The notes: generated by a model from the sequence alone, not told the origin. DNA of 64,000 bases from Allorhizobium undicola ORS 992 = ATCC 700741 (GCF_000621665.1 NZ_JHXQ01000001.1:62001-126000); one strand, 5' to 3'; shown: positions 23,067-32,023, counted from the first letter of the stretch. A program made the numbers and translations.

Positions 23067-23663
23067 ATGGCGGATGACGAAACCCTTTCGCTGGCGCTGA
23101 ACCTCGACACCTCGGCGGCGGCCAGCGCGCTCGCCGATCTCGAGGGGCGCTCGAAAAGCTTTGGCACGGCGCTGACCTCGGCGCTGAAAAGCGCCACGGT
23201 GGGCGGCAGTGATCTTGAAACCGTGCTGAAATCGCTTGCCTCCAATCTGGCGGGCATTGCGCTTAATTCCGGCTTGCAGCCGCTGCAATCGGCGCTGTCT
23301 TCGCTGGCGGGCAGCGCCACCTCCAGCCTGTCTTCCGGGCTTTCCTCGCTGTTTGCCTTTGAAAAGGGTGGCGTGCCGGGCTCCATCACGCCCTTTGCCA
23401 ATGGCGGGGTGGTGTCCAGCCCCACCTATTTCGGCATGAATGGCGGCAATCTCGGGCTGATGGGCGAGGCGGGCTCGGAGGCGATCATGCCGCTGAAGCG
23501 CGGCGCCGACGGTTCGCTGGGCGTTGCCATGCATGGCGGCGGCGGTGGCTCGCAAGTCACCTTCAACGTGCAGGCGCAGGATGCGGCAAGCTTTCGCAAA
23601 AGCGAGGGACAGATTTCCGCCATGCTGGCCAGAAGCGTGCGGCGCGGCCAGCGCGGGCTGTGA
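23067..23663 (+). CDS. GTA tail tape measure protein, short form (gp11)
   Basis: 198 residues, far shorter than siphophage tape measures and close to RcGTA gp11. N-terminal helical part (LSLALNLDTSAAASALADLEGRSKSF), Ser/Leu-rich middle, then the conserved GGVVSSPTYFGMNG and LMGEAGSEAIMPLKRG, ending in a basic helix (ARSVRRGQRG). The small size predicts a short tail of a few tens of nanometres. Confidence 0.9.
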   Translation: MADDETLSLALNLDTSAAASALADLEGRSKSFGTALTSALKSATVGGSDLETVLKSLASNLAGIALNSGLQPLQSALSSLAGSATSSLSSGLSSLFAFEKGGVPGSITPFANGGVVSSPTYFGMNGGNLGLMGEAGSEAIMPLKRGADGSLGVAMHGGGGGSQVTFNVQAQDAASFRKSEGQISAMLARSVRRGQRGL

Positions 23664-23757
23664 GGTTTCAGGGTGAAGCATTCTGCCGAGAACACTTCAT
23701 GGAACCGTCGTGCGACGGAAATACCAAAAAGCACTTACTCATTGAACGGACAGGCCG

Positions 23758-24393
23758 ATGACGGATGCGTTTCACGAGGTGCGCTTTCCGCTGCGGGTAT
23801 CGCTGACCACCAGCGGCGGCCCGGTGCGGCGCACCGATATTGTCAATCTTTCCAACGGGCGGGAAAGCCGCAACCAGCGCTGGGCCGGTTCACGCCGCAG
23901 CTATGATGCCGGTTCGGGCGTGAAATCCCTGGCCGATCTCTACACCGTGCTGGAATTTTTCGAGGCGCGGCGGGGGCGGCTGACCGGCTTTCGCTTTCGC
24001 GATCCGCTGGATCATGCGTCAGCGCGGCCCGGACAGGCGGTGACGGCTTTCGATCAGCTTATCGGCAATGGCGACGGCGCCAACCGGCGCTTCCAGCTTT
24101 TGAAAACCTATGGCGATGCGGCGGGCGGCTTTACCCGCAGCATCGCCAAGCCGGTGAGCGGCACGGTGAAGCTTGCCGTGGGCGGGGTGGCGCTTGCCTC
24201 CGGCGATTTCACGCTGGATGCGGCAAGCGGAACGGTGACACTTGCAACAGCGCCAGCTACGGGCGTGGCCGTACAGGCGGGATTTGAATTCGACGTGCCG
24301 GTACGCTTCGACACCGACACGATGGAGGTCAATCTGGAAGCCTTCAATGCGGGGAGCATTCCGTCGATCCCGCTGGTGGAGATATTGGCCTAG
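23758..24393 (+). CDS. GTA distal tail protein (DUF2460/TIGR02217, gp12)
   Basis: 211 residues: FHEVRFPLRVSLTTSGGPVRRTDIV and RRSYDAGSGVKSLADLYTVLEFFEARRGRLTGFRFRDPLD are diagnostic, with the C-terminal SIPSIPLVEIL. Forms part of the baseplate-like tail tip. A tandem palindrome array starts at its stop codon. Confidence 0.93.
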   Translation: MTDAFHEVRFPLRVSLTTSGGPVRRTDIVNLSNGRESRNQRWAGSRRSYDAGSGVKSLADLYTVLEFFEARRGRLTGFRFRDPLDHASARPGQAVTAFDQLIGNGDGANRRFQLLKTYGDAAGGFTRSIAKPVSGTVKLAVGGVALASGDFTLDAASGTVTLATAPATGVAVQAGFEFDVPVRFDTDTMEVNLEAFNAGSIPSIPLVEILA

Positions 24394-24602
24394 CATCGGA
24401 CCGAAAAGTGGGAACCGGTCTTCGGGCCATCCGATGCGTGAAAAAAGCATCGGACCGAAAAGTGGGAACCGGTTTTCGGACCATCCGATGCGTGAAAAAA
24501 AGCCATCGGACCGAAAAGTGGGAACCGGTTTTCGGGCCATCCGATGCGTGAAAAAAGCCATCGGACCGAAAAGTGGGAACCGGTTTTCGGGTCATCCGAT
24601 GC
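24394..24602. repeat. Tandem array of four palindromes, about 55-bp period
   Basis: Units start at 24394, 24448, 24504 and 24559. Each has outer arms CATCGG/CCGATG and core AAAAGTGGGAACCGGTTTTC and is separated by GCGTGAAAAA. The array begins at the gp12 stop codon. All units are almost identical, so this is not CRISPR. Confidence 0.9.
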
Positions 24603-24603
24603 G

Positions 24604-24684
24604 CACAGTACACGACGCTTAGGCATGTGGCGTGGCCTACCCCCCTCTGCCTTGCCAGGCATCTCCCCCTCACGGGTGGAGATC
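24604..24684. repeat. Half copy of the MITE-like element (copy D)
   Basis: Has the complete left end CACAGTACACGACGCT and about 80 bases of internal sequence, then diverges after GGAGAT. The right end is missing, so it is a truncated copy between gp12 and gp13. Confidence 0.8.
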
Positions 24685-24821
24685 GACAAGGAGTGAACTT
24701 GCTATCCAATCTCGTGGCGAGTGGGGAAGATGCCTGGCACGGCGGGAGTGCGCTCTCGTCGGGGACGCTGGACAGTCTTTGGGCCGTCTACCGGGCGGCG
24801 ATATGAGGAAAGGAGTGACGG

Positions 24822-25712
24822 ATGCGCGGATTTTCCGAGGCTTTCGCGGCGCATATCGCGGGTGAGGCGACGACGCTTGCCACGGCCTGGCGCGTGACGC
24901 GCAGCGACGGCGTGGTGCTGGGCTTTACCGATCATGATCGCGACCTGAGCTTCGATGGCACGGTGTTTTTGGCCGCAAGCGGATTTTCCATGAGTGATGG
25001 CGAGGCGGTGGCGGATCTTTCCGCCGCCGCGGCAGAGGTGGTTGGGGCCTTTTCCAGTGTCGCGATTACCGAGGCCGATTTGCTGGCTGGCCGTTATGAC
25101 GGGGCGAAGGTCGAGCTTTTTCGGGTGAACTGGCAGGAGCCGGAGCAATATGCGCTGCTGAAGGTGCAGTTGATTGGCGAGGTGAAGCGGCAGGCGGGGC
25201 AATTTTCCGCCGAGCTGCGCAGCTTTACCGCCGTGCTGGAGCGCCAGCAGGGCAGGCTGTACAGCCGCCGTTGCGATGCCCGGCTGGGTGATGAGCGCTG
25301 CGGCATCGACATGGGGCAGGCGGGGCGACGGGCGACGGGAACGCTTCTTTCCATGCCCGCCGCCGACCGGCTGCTGATTGGCGGGGTGGAGGGCTTTGCC
25401 GATGGGGCCTTTCGCCATGGCAGGCTGAGCGTGACCAGCGGGGCGGAAAAGGGCCTGGAAGTGGATGTCGAAGACAGCAATAGCACCGATGACGGCCTGA
25501 TGCTGAGCCTGTGGCTGCCGCTGGAGGTGACGCTTTCGCCGGGCGATGGCCTGCGGCTGGATATTGGCTGCGACAAACGCTTTGCCACCTGCCGCGACAG
25601 CTTTGCCAATGCCGCCAATTTTCGCGGCTTTCCGCATATGCCGGGCTCGGATTTCGCCTATTCCTATGTCAGCGGCAAGACCACGCATGATGGATCGGTG
25701 CTGTTTGAGTAA
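24822..25712 (+). CDS. GTA gp13 (DUF2163/TIGR02218 tail protein)
   Basis: 296 residues, ribosome site AAAGGAG. DUF2163 marks: AWRVTRSDGVVLGFTDHDRDL, the Cys-rich SRRCDARLGDERCGIDM and the C-terminal CDKRFATCRDSFANAANFRGFPHMPGSD. Tail hub component with a metal-like cysteine set, which in RcGTA gp13 is reported to hold an iron-sulfur cluster. Followed directly by a repeat array. Confidence 0.93.
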   Translation: MRGFSEAFAAHIAGEATTLATAWRVTRSDGVVLGFTDHDRDLSFDGTVFLAASGFSMSDGEAVADLSAAAAEVVGAFSSVAITEADLLAGRYDGAKVELFRVNWQEPEQYALLKVQLIGEVKRQAGQFSAELRSFTAVLERQQGRLYSRRCDARLGDERCGIDMGQAGRRATGTLLSMPAADRLLIGGVEGFADGAFRHGRLSVTSGAEKGLEVDVEDSNSTDDGLMLSLWLPLEVTLSPGDGLRLDIGCDKRFATCRDSFANAANFRGFPHMPGSDFAYSYVSGKTTHDGSVLFE

Positions 25713-25871
25713 AAGCATTCCCAGTCAAAAGTGGAAACCGGTTTTGCGTCCGGGAATGCGTTGAAAGAAGCATTCCCAGTCAAAAGTGGAAACCGGTTTT
25801 GCGTCCGGGAATGCGTTGAAAGAAGCATTCCCAGTCAAAAGTGGATGCCGGTTTTGCGTCCGGGAATGCGT
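25712..25871. repeat. Tandem array of three palindromes, 55-bp period
   Basis: Units start at 25715, 25770 and 25825. Each has outer arms GCATTCCC/GGGAATGC and core AAAAGTGGAAACCGGTTTT. Same core and period as the 24394 array but different arms, so the two arrays amplified separately. Begins at the gp13 stop. Confidence 0.9.
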
Positions 25872-25889
25872 GGCGAAGGCGGGTTTCAA

Positions 25890-26136
25890 CACAGTACACG
25901 ACGCTGAGGTATGTGGCGTGGCCTACCCCCCTCTGCCTTGCCAGGCATCTCCCCCTCAAGGGGGGAGATTGCAATACGGACAAAGCGCCATTCTTCAAAG
26001 AATAGGTGTGATGACGGCGTTTTTCAGGAATTTAGGCAGGGCCTTGATCTTGCCCGATCTCCCCCCTTGAGGGGGAGATGTCCGGCAGGACAGAGGGGGG
26101 TAAACCACACGCAAAACCGTAGCGTCGTGTACTGTG
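25890..26136. repeat. MITE-like 247-bp element, copy C (inside GTA cluster)
   Basis: Perfect 16-bp terminal inverted repeats: CACAGTACACGACGCT and AGCGTCGTGTACTGTG. Long internal inverted repeats pair the CCCCCTCTG blocks; the loop region contains GGACAAAGCGCCATTCTTC. It lies between gp13 and gp14. Confidence 0.9.
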
Positions 26137-26182
26137 GGCTTTCAATAAAATCGCGAAAACTTGATCCTGGAGGGGTGCGGCC

Positions 26183-26617
26183 ATGCAGACGGGGCAGCGT
26201 GTATTGCGGCTGGCCGAAGGGTGGATCGGCACGCCCTATCGGCATCAGGCAAGCGAAAAGGGCGTGGGGGCCGATTGCCTGGGGCTGGTGCGTGGCCTGT
26301 GGCGCGAGCTTTACGGCTGCGAACCGGAGGCGGTGCCTGCCTATGGCCCGGACTGGGCCGAGCGCTCCGGCGAGGAGCGGCTGCTTGATGCGGCAGGGCG
26401 GCATTTCTTGCCGGTTCCGGGCTTTGGCAGCGTGGAGCCGGGGGATGTGCTGGTTTTTCGCTTTCGCGCCCACCATGCCGCCAAGCATCTGGGGATATGG
26501 GCGGGGGATGGTGTGTTCATCCACGCTTACGAACAGGCGGCGGTGACGCGCTCGGCGCTGGTGCCGTCGTGGAAGCGGCGGATTGCCGGAATTTTTCGTT
26601 TTCCTGAGGTGGAATGA
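26183..26617 (+). CDS. GTA NlpC/P60 cell-wall peptidase (gp14)
   Basis: 144 residues of TIGR02219 type. Catalytic Cys32 in GADCLGLVRG, His102 in AKHLGIW, and a third polar site near His114 in FIHAYE. N-terminal EGWIGTPYRHQASEKGVG is conserved. In RcGTA this tail-associated peptidase helps cross the peptidoglycan of recipient cells. The next gene starts ATGATG overlapping its stop. Confidence 0.93.
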   Translation: MQTGQRVLRLAEGWIGTPYRHQASEKGVGADCLGLVRGLWRELYGCEPEAVPAYGPDWAERSGEERLLDAAGRHFLPVPGFGSVEPGDVLVFRFRAHHAAKHLGIWAGDGVFIHAYEQAAVTRSALVPSWKRRIAGIFRFPEVE

Positions 26618-29600
26618 TGGCGACTCTGGTTCTGCAATCGGCGGGGGCAGCGCTTGGCAGCCTGTTTGGTCCGGTGGGGACGATCCTTGGCCGTGCGGCG
26701 GGCGCGCTGGCGGGCTATGCGGTGGACAGCGCCCTGATCGGCGGCACGACGGTGACGGGATCGCGTCTTTCCACGGCGCGGATCGGCGGGGCAAGCGACG
26801 GTGCGGTGGTGCCGCGCCTTTACGGCACCTCGCGCCTTGGCGGCACGCTGATCTGGGCCACGCGCTTTGAAGAGGAGGTAACGAAGGAGCGCAGCGGCAG
26901 CAAGGCTTCCAGCACCACCACCAAGACCTACAGCTATTATGCCAATATTGCGCTGGCGCTGTGCGAAGGCCCGGTTTCGGCCCTGCGGCGGGTATGGGCC
27001 GATGGCGAGGAGCTGGACCTGACGGACGTGGAGATGCGCTTCTATACAGGCACCGAAGACCAGCCGCTGGACCCGCTGATTGCCGCAAAACAGGGCGAGG
27101 ACAATTGCCCGGCCTATCGCGGCCTTGCCTATGTGGTGTTCGAACGCCTGCCGCTCGACGATTACGGCAACCGTATACCCGTGCTGCAATTCGAGGTGAT
27201 GCGGGCGGTGGGCGGGCTGGAAGACGCCGTTCGCGCCATCACCATCATTCCCGGCGCAACCGAGCATGGCTATGCCACCACGCAAGTGACGGAAAAGACC
27301 GGCAGCGGCTCTTCGCGCGTCATCAACCGCAATACGCTGGTGGCGGCAAGCGACTGGGCGGCCTCGCTGGACGAATTGCAGGCGCTTTGCCCCAATCTGG
27401 AAAGCGTGGCGCTGGTGGTCAGCTGGTTCGGCACGGATCTGAGGGCCGACCACTGCGCCATTTTACCCGGCGTGGAACAGGCCAGCCGCAAGGAAAGCCG
27501 CGCCTGGACCGTGGGCGGGCTGACACGCGAGCGCGCCTATCTGGTAAGCCAGCCGGAGGGCAGCCCCGCCTATGGCGGCACCCCTTGCGACACGAGCGTG
27601 CGGGAAGCCATTGCCGATCTGAAGGCACGCGGGCTGAAGGTGTTTCTCTACCCCTTCGTGATGATGGATATTCAAAGCGGCAACGGCCTGCCCGACCCCT
27701 ATGGCGGCACCGAACAGGCGGCCTATCCCTGGCGGGGGCGCATTACCTGCCATCCCGCCCCCGGCAGGGCGGGAACGCCGGATTGCACGGCTGCGACCGA
27801 TGCAATCGTTACGGCCTTTCTGGGCTCGGCCAAGGCATCGGACTTCGCCGCCATCGGCAATATCCTGATCTATGGCGGCAGCGATAGCGGCTATCGCCGG
27901 ATGGTTCTGCATTATGCCCGGCTGGCAGCGCTGGCGGGCGGGGTGGATGGCTTCATCATCGGCTCTGAACTGCGCGGGCTGACCACACTGCGCAACGACG
28001 CCAACCGCTTTCCCTTCGTGGACGGTCTCATGACACTGGCCGAAGACGTGCGTGCCGTGCTGGGGCAGGCAAGCCGCATCACCTATGGCGCGGACTGGAG
28101 CGAGTATTTCGGCTATCACCCCGCCGACGGTTCGGGCGATGTGTTCTTTCATCTCGATCCGCTCTGGGCATCGGCGGCCATCGATGCGGTGGGGATCGAC
28201 AATTACATGCCGCTGGCCGACTGGCAGGATGGCGATTTTACCGCCGCCCATCCCGATGGTTTCGTGCTGGCCGATGACAGGGCGGGTTTGCAGGGCCAGA
28301 TTGTCGCCGGGGAGGGCTATGACTGGTATTATGCAAGCGAGGCCGACCGGCAGGTGCGCCGCCGCAGCGCCATTTCCGACGGGTTGAAGGGCCGCCACTG
28401 GCTCTATCGCTACAAGGATCTGGAGGGCTGGTGGAGCAATCTTCATTATAACCGCTTCAACGGCGTGGAAGTGGCAAGCCCGACGGCCTGGCAGCCGAAG
28501 ATGAAGCCGCTGTGGTTTACCGAACTCGGCTGCGCGGCGGTGGAGCGGGCGGCAAACCAGCCCAATGTGTTTCCCGATCAGAAATCCTCGGAAAACGCGC
28601 TGCCCTATTTTTCCTCGGGTGCGCGCTCCGATGCCATGCAGCGGCGGTTTCTGGAGGCGCATCTCGACTGGTGGACGGGGGGAAATGCGCCCGCGGGCAT
28701 GGTGGATCCGGCGCATATCTTTCTGTGGACCTGGGATGCGCGGCCCTTTCCCGCCTTTCCCTACGATACCAGCCTCTGGACCGATGGCGATAACTGGCGC
28801 ACCGGCCACTGGCTGAATGGCAGGCTTGGCGCTGGCACGCTGGCTGAGGTGATTGCCGCCATTCTCACCGATCACGGCTTTGCCGATTTCGACGTTTCCG
28901 CCGTCACCGGCGATTTGCCGGGCTATGTGCAGGGAGATGTGGCTTCCGCCCGCAGCCTGATCGAGCCTCTGTTGCAGGCCTTTCTTCTGGATGTGATGGA
29001 GGTGGAGGGCAAGCTTGCCTTTCGCTCCCGCCAGGCGGTGAGCCTGCCGGCAATCGGGGTGGAGGCCTTTGTCGATCAGGAGGATCAGCCGCTCTGGCAG
29101 GAAAGCCGTGGCGATCTGGCCGATTATGCCGGGCAGGCCGTGCTGGGCTTTGCCGATCCGGCGCAGGATTACGAAGATGCCAGCGCCCGCTCGCGGCAAC
29201 TGGCGGGCAGTGCGGCAAGCCTGATCTCGCTTAGCCTGCCGGCCGTGCTGGATGAGGGGCTGGCGCTTGCGGCGGCTGAGGCGCAATTGCGCGATCACCG
29301 TCTGTCGCGGCGCGGGCTGACGCTTTCGCTTGCGCCGTCGCATTTGGCCTTGCAGCCGGGCGATGTGCTGACGCTGAACGAGGGACCGGCGGGCCGCTTC
29401 ATGATTTCCCGGCTGGAAGAGAGCGACGGGCTTTCGCTGGAACTGCGCGAAGTGGCGCCGCCTGTTCCCCTCGCACTTTCGGTGGCGGCCACCGGGCGGG
29501 CAAGCGCAAACCGCGCGGCACAGGGCTTTTCGCCGCTCATTGCCTATATGGATCTGCCGCGTTTCGAAAGTGGCGATACGGGCAGCTTTGCCCGCGTGGC

Positions 29601-30456
29601 GGGCTTTGCCAAGCCCTGGCGGAAAATGGTGATTTCCTCTTCCGCCACCACGGAAAATTATGAGAGCCGCGCCGTGCTGTCGCGGCCCGCCAGCATGGGC
29701 ACGCTGGCGGGCGCCCTTGCCGCAGGCGTCAGCGGGCGCTTTGACCGGGCCAACCGCATGGTGGTGGAGCTTGCCTTTGGCAGTTTTGCCGCAGCCTCGC
29801 AGCTTTCGGTGCTGAACGGCGCAAATCTTCTGGCGGTGCTGGCCGATAACGGCGTGTGGGAGCTTCTGTCCTTCACCGATGCCAGCGAGATTGCCAGCGG
29901 CCAATGGCAGCTTTCGGGCCTTTTGCGCGGACTTTACGGCACGGAAGACGCCATGGCGGCAGGCGCATCCAGCGGCGCAACCGTGGTGGCGCTGGATGGG
30001 GCGGCGCAGTCGCTTTCGCTGTCCACCAGTGAAATAGGCCTGACGATGAACCTGATTGCCGAGGCGGCCGGTACCACGCTTGCCAGCATCGGCCCGGAAA
30101 GTTTCACCGGCGGGATCAGGGCCGAAACGCCGCTTTCGCCAGCGCATCTCAGGGCAAGGCGGCTTTCCGGCGGTGATATTGCCATAAGCTTCGTGCGGCG
30201 CGGGCGGGTGGATGCCGACAACTGGACGGCAAGCGATATTCCGCTGGAGGAGGAAAGCGAGAGCTACCGGCTGGAGATTGCCGATCAGGCCGGTGGCCTG
30301 CGGCGCAGCGTGACGCTGACATCGCCAGCCTACACCTATGGCCTGCTGGCGCAGATTGCCGATTTCGGTCAGGCGCCTGCCGGGCTGACGCTGAGCGTGC
30401 GCCAGCTTGGCCGCTATGCGGCGGGCATTGCGGCCAGCCGGACATTTTCATGGTGA
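26614..30456 (+). CDS. GTA host-interaction megatron protein (gp15, GTA TIM-barrel/phage-tail_3)
   Basis: 1280 residues, the usual size for gp15. N-terminal hydrophobic/glycine-rich segment, a beta-rich hub region, a GTA TIM-barrel-like domain about 440-740 (DGFIIGSELRGLTTLRND, ITYGADWSEYFGYHP, AIDAVGIDNYMPLADW, MVDPAHIFLWTWDARP), then phage-tail_3-type domain from about 790 and C-terminal fibronectin-like strands. It is the terminal tail fibre/hub that contacts recipient cells and opens the path for DNA. Intact over its entire length, without frameshift. Confidence 0.93.
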   Translation: MMATLVLQSAGAALGSLFGPVGTILGRAAGALAGYAVDSALIGGTTVTGSRLSTARIGGASDGAVVPRLYGTSRLGGTLIWATRFEEEVTKERSGSKASSTTTKTYSYYANIALALCEGPVSALRRVWADGEELDLTDVEMRFYTGTEDQPLDPLIAAKQGEDNCPAYRGLAYVVFERLPLDDYGNRIPVLQFEVMRAVGGLEDAVRAITIIPGATEHGYATTQVTEKTGSGSSRVINRNTLVAASDWAASLDELQALCPNLESVALVVSWFGTDLRADHCAILPGVEQASRKESRAWTVGGLTRERAYLVSQPEGSPAYGGTPCDTSVREAIADLKARGLKVFLYPFVMMDIQSGNGLPDPYGGTEQAAYPWRGRITCHPAPGRAGTPDCTAATDAIVTAFLGSAKASDFAAIGNILIYGGSDSGYRRMVLHYARLAALAGGVDGFIIGSELRGLTTLRNDANRFPFVDGLMTLAEDVRAVLGQASRITYGADWSEYFGYHPADGSGDVFFHLDPLWASAAIDAVGIDNYMPLADWQDGDFTAAHPDGFVLADDRAGLQGQIVAGEGYDWYYASEADRQVRRRSAISDGLKGRHWLYRYKDLEGWWSNLHYNRFNGVEVASPTAWQPKMKPLWFTELGCAAVERAANQPNVFPDQKSSENALPYFSSGARSDAMQRRFLEAHLDWWTGGNAPAGMVDPAHIFLWTWDARPFPAFPYDTSLWTDGDNWRTGHWLNGRLGAGTLAEVIAAILTDHGFADFDVSAVTGDLPGYVQGDVASARSLIEPLLQAFLLDVMEVEGKLAFRSRQAVSLPAIGVEAFVDQEDQPLWQESRGDLADYAGQAVLGFADPAQDYEDASARSRQLAGSAASLISLSLPAVLDEGLALAAAEAQLRDHRLSRRGLTLSLAPSHLALQPGDVLTLNEGPAGRFMISRLEESDGLSLELREVAPPVPLALSVAATGRASANRAAQGFSPLIAYMDLPRFESGDTGSFARVAGFAKPWRKMVISSSATTENYESRAVLSRPASMGTLAGALAAGVSGRFDRANRMVVELAFGSFAAASQLSVLNGANLLAVLADNGVWELLSFTDASEIASGQWQLSGLLRGLYGTEDAMAAGASSGATVVALDGAAQSLSLSTSEIGLTMNLIAEAAGTTLASIGPESFTGGIRAETPLSPAHLRARRLSGGDIAISFVRRGRVDADNWTASDIPLEEESESYRLEIADQAGGLRRSVTLTSPAYTYGLLAQIADFGQAPAGLTLSVRQLGRYAAGIAASRTFSW

Positions 30457-30485
30457 CGGGTTTTTCAACGAGGAAAGGACAGGAC

Positions 30486-30701
30486 ATGAACGAGACGAAA
30501 CCGTGGTATGTATCGCGCACCGTCTGGGGCGCATTGGTGGCGATTGCCGCAGCCGGGCTGCATATGTCCGGCATCGATCTTGCGGTGGCCGATCAGGCCG
30601 CACTCAGCGACCAGCTGGTAGCGCTGGCCGGGGCGGCAGGCGGCCTGCTTGCCCTTTACGGGCGCCTGCGGGCGAAAAAGGAGATTGCTCCCGCCAAGTA
30701 A
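30486..30701 (+). CDS. Small holin-like membrane protein at the end of the GTA cluster
   Basis: 71 residues from the ATG at 30486 (GGAAAGGAC upstream). Two hydrophobic segments (SRTVWGALVAIAAAGLHM, about 10-27, and LVALAGAAGGLLALYG, about 44-60) and a basic C-terminus with KK and K residues. The N-terminal WYVSRTVWGALVA pattern is common in small phage holin-like proteins. It could release the cytoplasmic endolysin at 15967. Function inferred. Confidence 0.6.
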   Translation: MNETKPWYVSRTVWGALVAIAAAGLHMSGIDLAVADQAALSDQLVALAGAAGGLLALYGRLRAKKEIAPAK

Positions 30702-30855
30702 AGAGGCCTTGCCGGGGCGACGGAACACCGTGCAGGTCGCTGAATTTGCGTGGTTTTTTCCATCTCTCCGGCAAGATTGCGAAGCATTCATTTGCCATTC
30801 AGCCGCAAGCGCGTAAAAATCATGTCAGGATTTGAAATGCGGCGAGTGGCGGTAA

Positions 30856-31170
30856 ATGCGATCAAAGTCGATCATGGCCAGTATTACGGCGGCGTTGATT
30901 GCCTGGGTGATGTTGCCCGGCGCAACGACGAGCGTGCCCGACATTTCCGGGCTGGTCGTGCCGGTGGACAACCAGCGCAGCGACGCCGACAATGCCGATG
31001 GCAACGACCGCGTCGATTGCCGCAGCGCCGCCTCCCGCGCCGTGGAGGAAACCGGCGGCCAGCTTCTTTCCGTTCGTCTTTCCGGCGGCCAATGCGTTAT
31101 CACCATGCTGGTGCCGGGCTCTGGCGACAATGCGCGCCCGCGCAAGATGACGGTTCAGGTTTCCAAATAG
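30856..31170 (+). CDS. feuN: FeuN-like small periplasmic modulator
   Basis: 104 residues with a signal peptide (MASITAALIAWVMLPGATT), two cysteines (VDCRSAAS, GGQCVITML) that could form a disulfide, and a C-terminal basic end (MTVQVSK). It sits just before feuP, as FeuN does in Sinorhizobium, where it is a periplasmic inhibitor of FeuQ signalling. The identification rests on position, size and export signal. Confidence 0.65.
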   Translation: MRSKSIMASITAALIAWVMLPGATTSVPDISGLVVPVDNQRSDADNADGNDRVDCRSAASRAVEETGGQLLSVRLSGGQCVITMLVPGSGDNARPRKMTVQVSK

Positions 31171-31189
31171 CGTCCGTGTGCGTGCATGG

Positions 31190-31290
31190 CTGGTTATCGG
31201 GAAAAGTGGATGCCGGTTTTCCGTCCGGAAATGCGTAAATTAAAAACTTAAGGCGGTTCAGCGCTTCCGTGAAACCCTGAACCGCTGTAA
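31190..31290. repeat. Composite palindrome (RIME1-like)
   Basis: First palindrome with core GGGAAAAGTGGATGCCGGTTTTCC ends in GGAAATGCG; second palindrome GCGGTTCAG...CTGAACCGC (about 31252-31290). Two linked palindromes of about 100 bases fit the rhizobial mosaic element RIME1. Part of the feuP leader. Confidence 0.75.
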
Positions 31291-31348
31291 ACCCTTTGCC
31301 AGCCGCTGGCGGACGCGCCGGTGGTTCTTCCACGGAGACAGCACCCCC

Positions 31349-32023
31349 ATGCGCATACTGGTCGTCGAGGACGATGCCAATCTGAACCGCCAGCTGGTCG
31401 AGGCCCTTCAGGAGGCCGGCTATGTGACCGATCAGGCCACCGATGGCGAGGAAGGTCATTTTCTGGGCGATACCGAGCCTTACGATGCCGTCATTCTCGA
31501 CATCGGCCTGCCATCCATGGATGGCATCACGGTGCTGGAAAAATGGCGTGCGGGAGGGCGCACCATGCCGGTGCTGATCCTGACGGCCCGCGACCGCTGG
31601 TCCGACAAGGTGGCGGGCATCGATGCGGGCGCCGATGATTATGTGACCAAGCCCTTCCATGTGGAGGAGGTGCTGGCGCGCATTCGCGCCCTCATTCGCC
31701 GGGCTGCCGGTCACGCCTCGTCCGAAATTGCCTGCGGCCCCGTGCGGCTCGATACCAAGAGTTCCAAGGTCACGCTGTCGGGCAAGGCGCTGAAGCTGAC
31801 CTCGCACGAGTTCCGGCTTCTGTCCTATCTCATGCATCACATGGATGAGGTCGTCTCGCGCACGGAACTGGTCGAACATATGTACGACCAGGATTTCGAC
31901 CGCGATTCCAACACGATCGAGGTGTTTGTCGGGCGTCTGCGCAAGAAGATCGGGCTGGATATGATCGAAACCGTTCGCGGGCTTGGCTATCGCATCAAAG
32001 CGCCGGACAATGCTGCGGGTTAA
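31349..32023 (+). CDS. feuP: OmpR-family response regulator FeuP
   Basis: 224 residues: receiver with Asp51 in VILDIGLPSMDG, acidic pocket VVEDD, Lys in TKPFHVEE, and C-terminal winged helix (LTSHEFRLLSYLMHH, VEVFVGRLRKKIG). PhoP-like. With FeuQ it senses osmotic or membrane conditions and in Sinorhizobium drives cyclic glucan export. The gene overlaps feuQ by 14 bases. Identification is by family and by neighbours cycHJKL and a feuN-like gene. Confidence 0.85.
   Translation: MRILVVEDDANLNRQLVEALQEAGYVTDQATDGEEGHFLGDTEPYDAVILDIGLPSMDGITVLEKWRAGGRTMPVLILTARDRWSDKVAGIDAGADDYVTKPFHVEEVLARIRALIRRAAGHASSEIACGPVRLDTKSSKVTLSGKALKLTSHEFRLLSYLMHHMDEVVSRTELVEHMYDQDFDRDSNTIEVFVGRLRKKIGLDMIETVRGLGYRIKAPDNAAG

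Noticed and set aside
24394-25871. CRISPR-like repeat arrays
   Set aside because: Units are contiguous palindromes of about 55 bases without unique spacers.
25780-25998. Small hypothetical proteins containing VLQSPPLRGRCLARQRG
   Set aside because: They are translations of the repeated MITE-like element and recur at each copy (for example 13087-13527 and 24344-24709, minus strand).
27463-30147. 894-codon open frame on the minus strand
   Set aside because: It lies entirely opposite gp15, has no ribosome site and no family features; high GC codon use of the real gene keeps the opposite strand open.
12939-30701. Inducible prophage
   Set aside because: No integrase, excisionase, CI-like repressor, replication gene or att repeats; gene order and families (gp10, DUF2460, DUF2163, GTA TIM-barrel) are those of GTA clusters.
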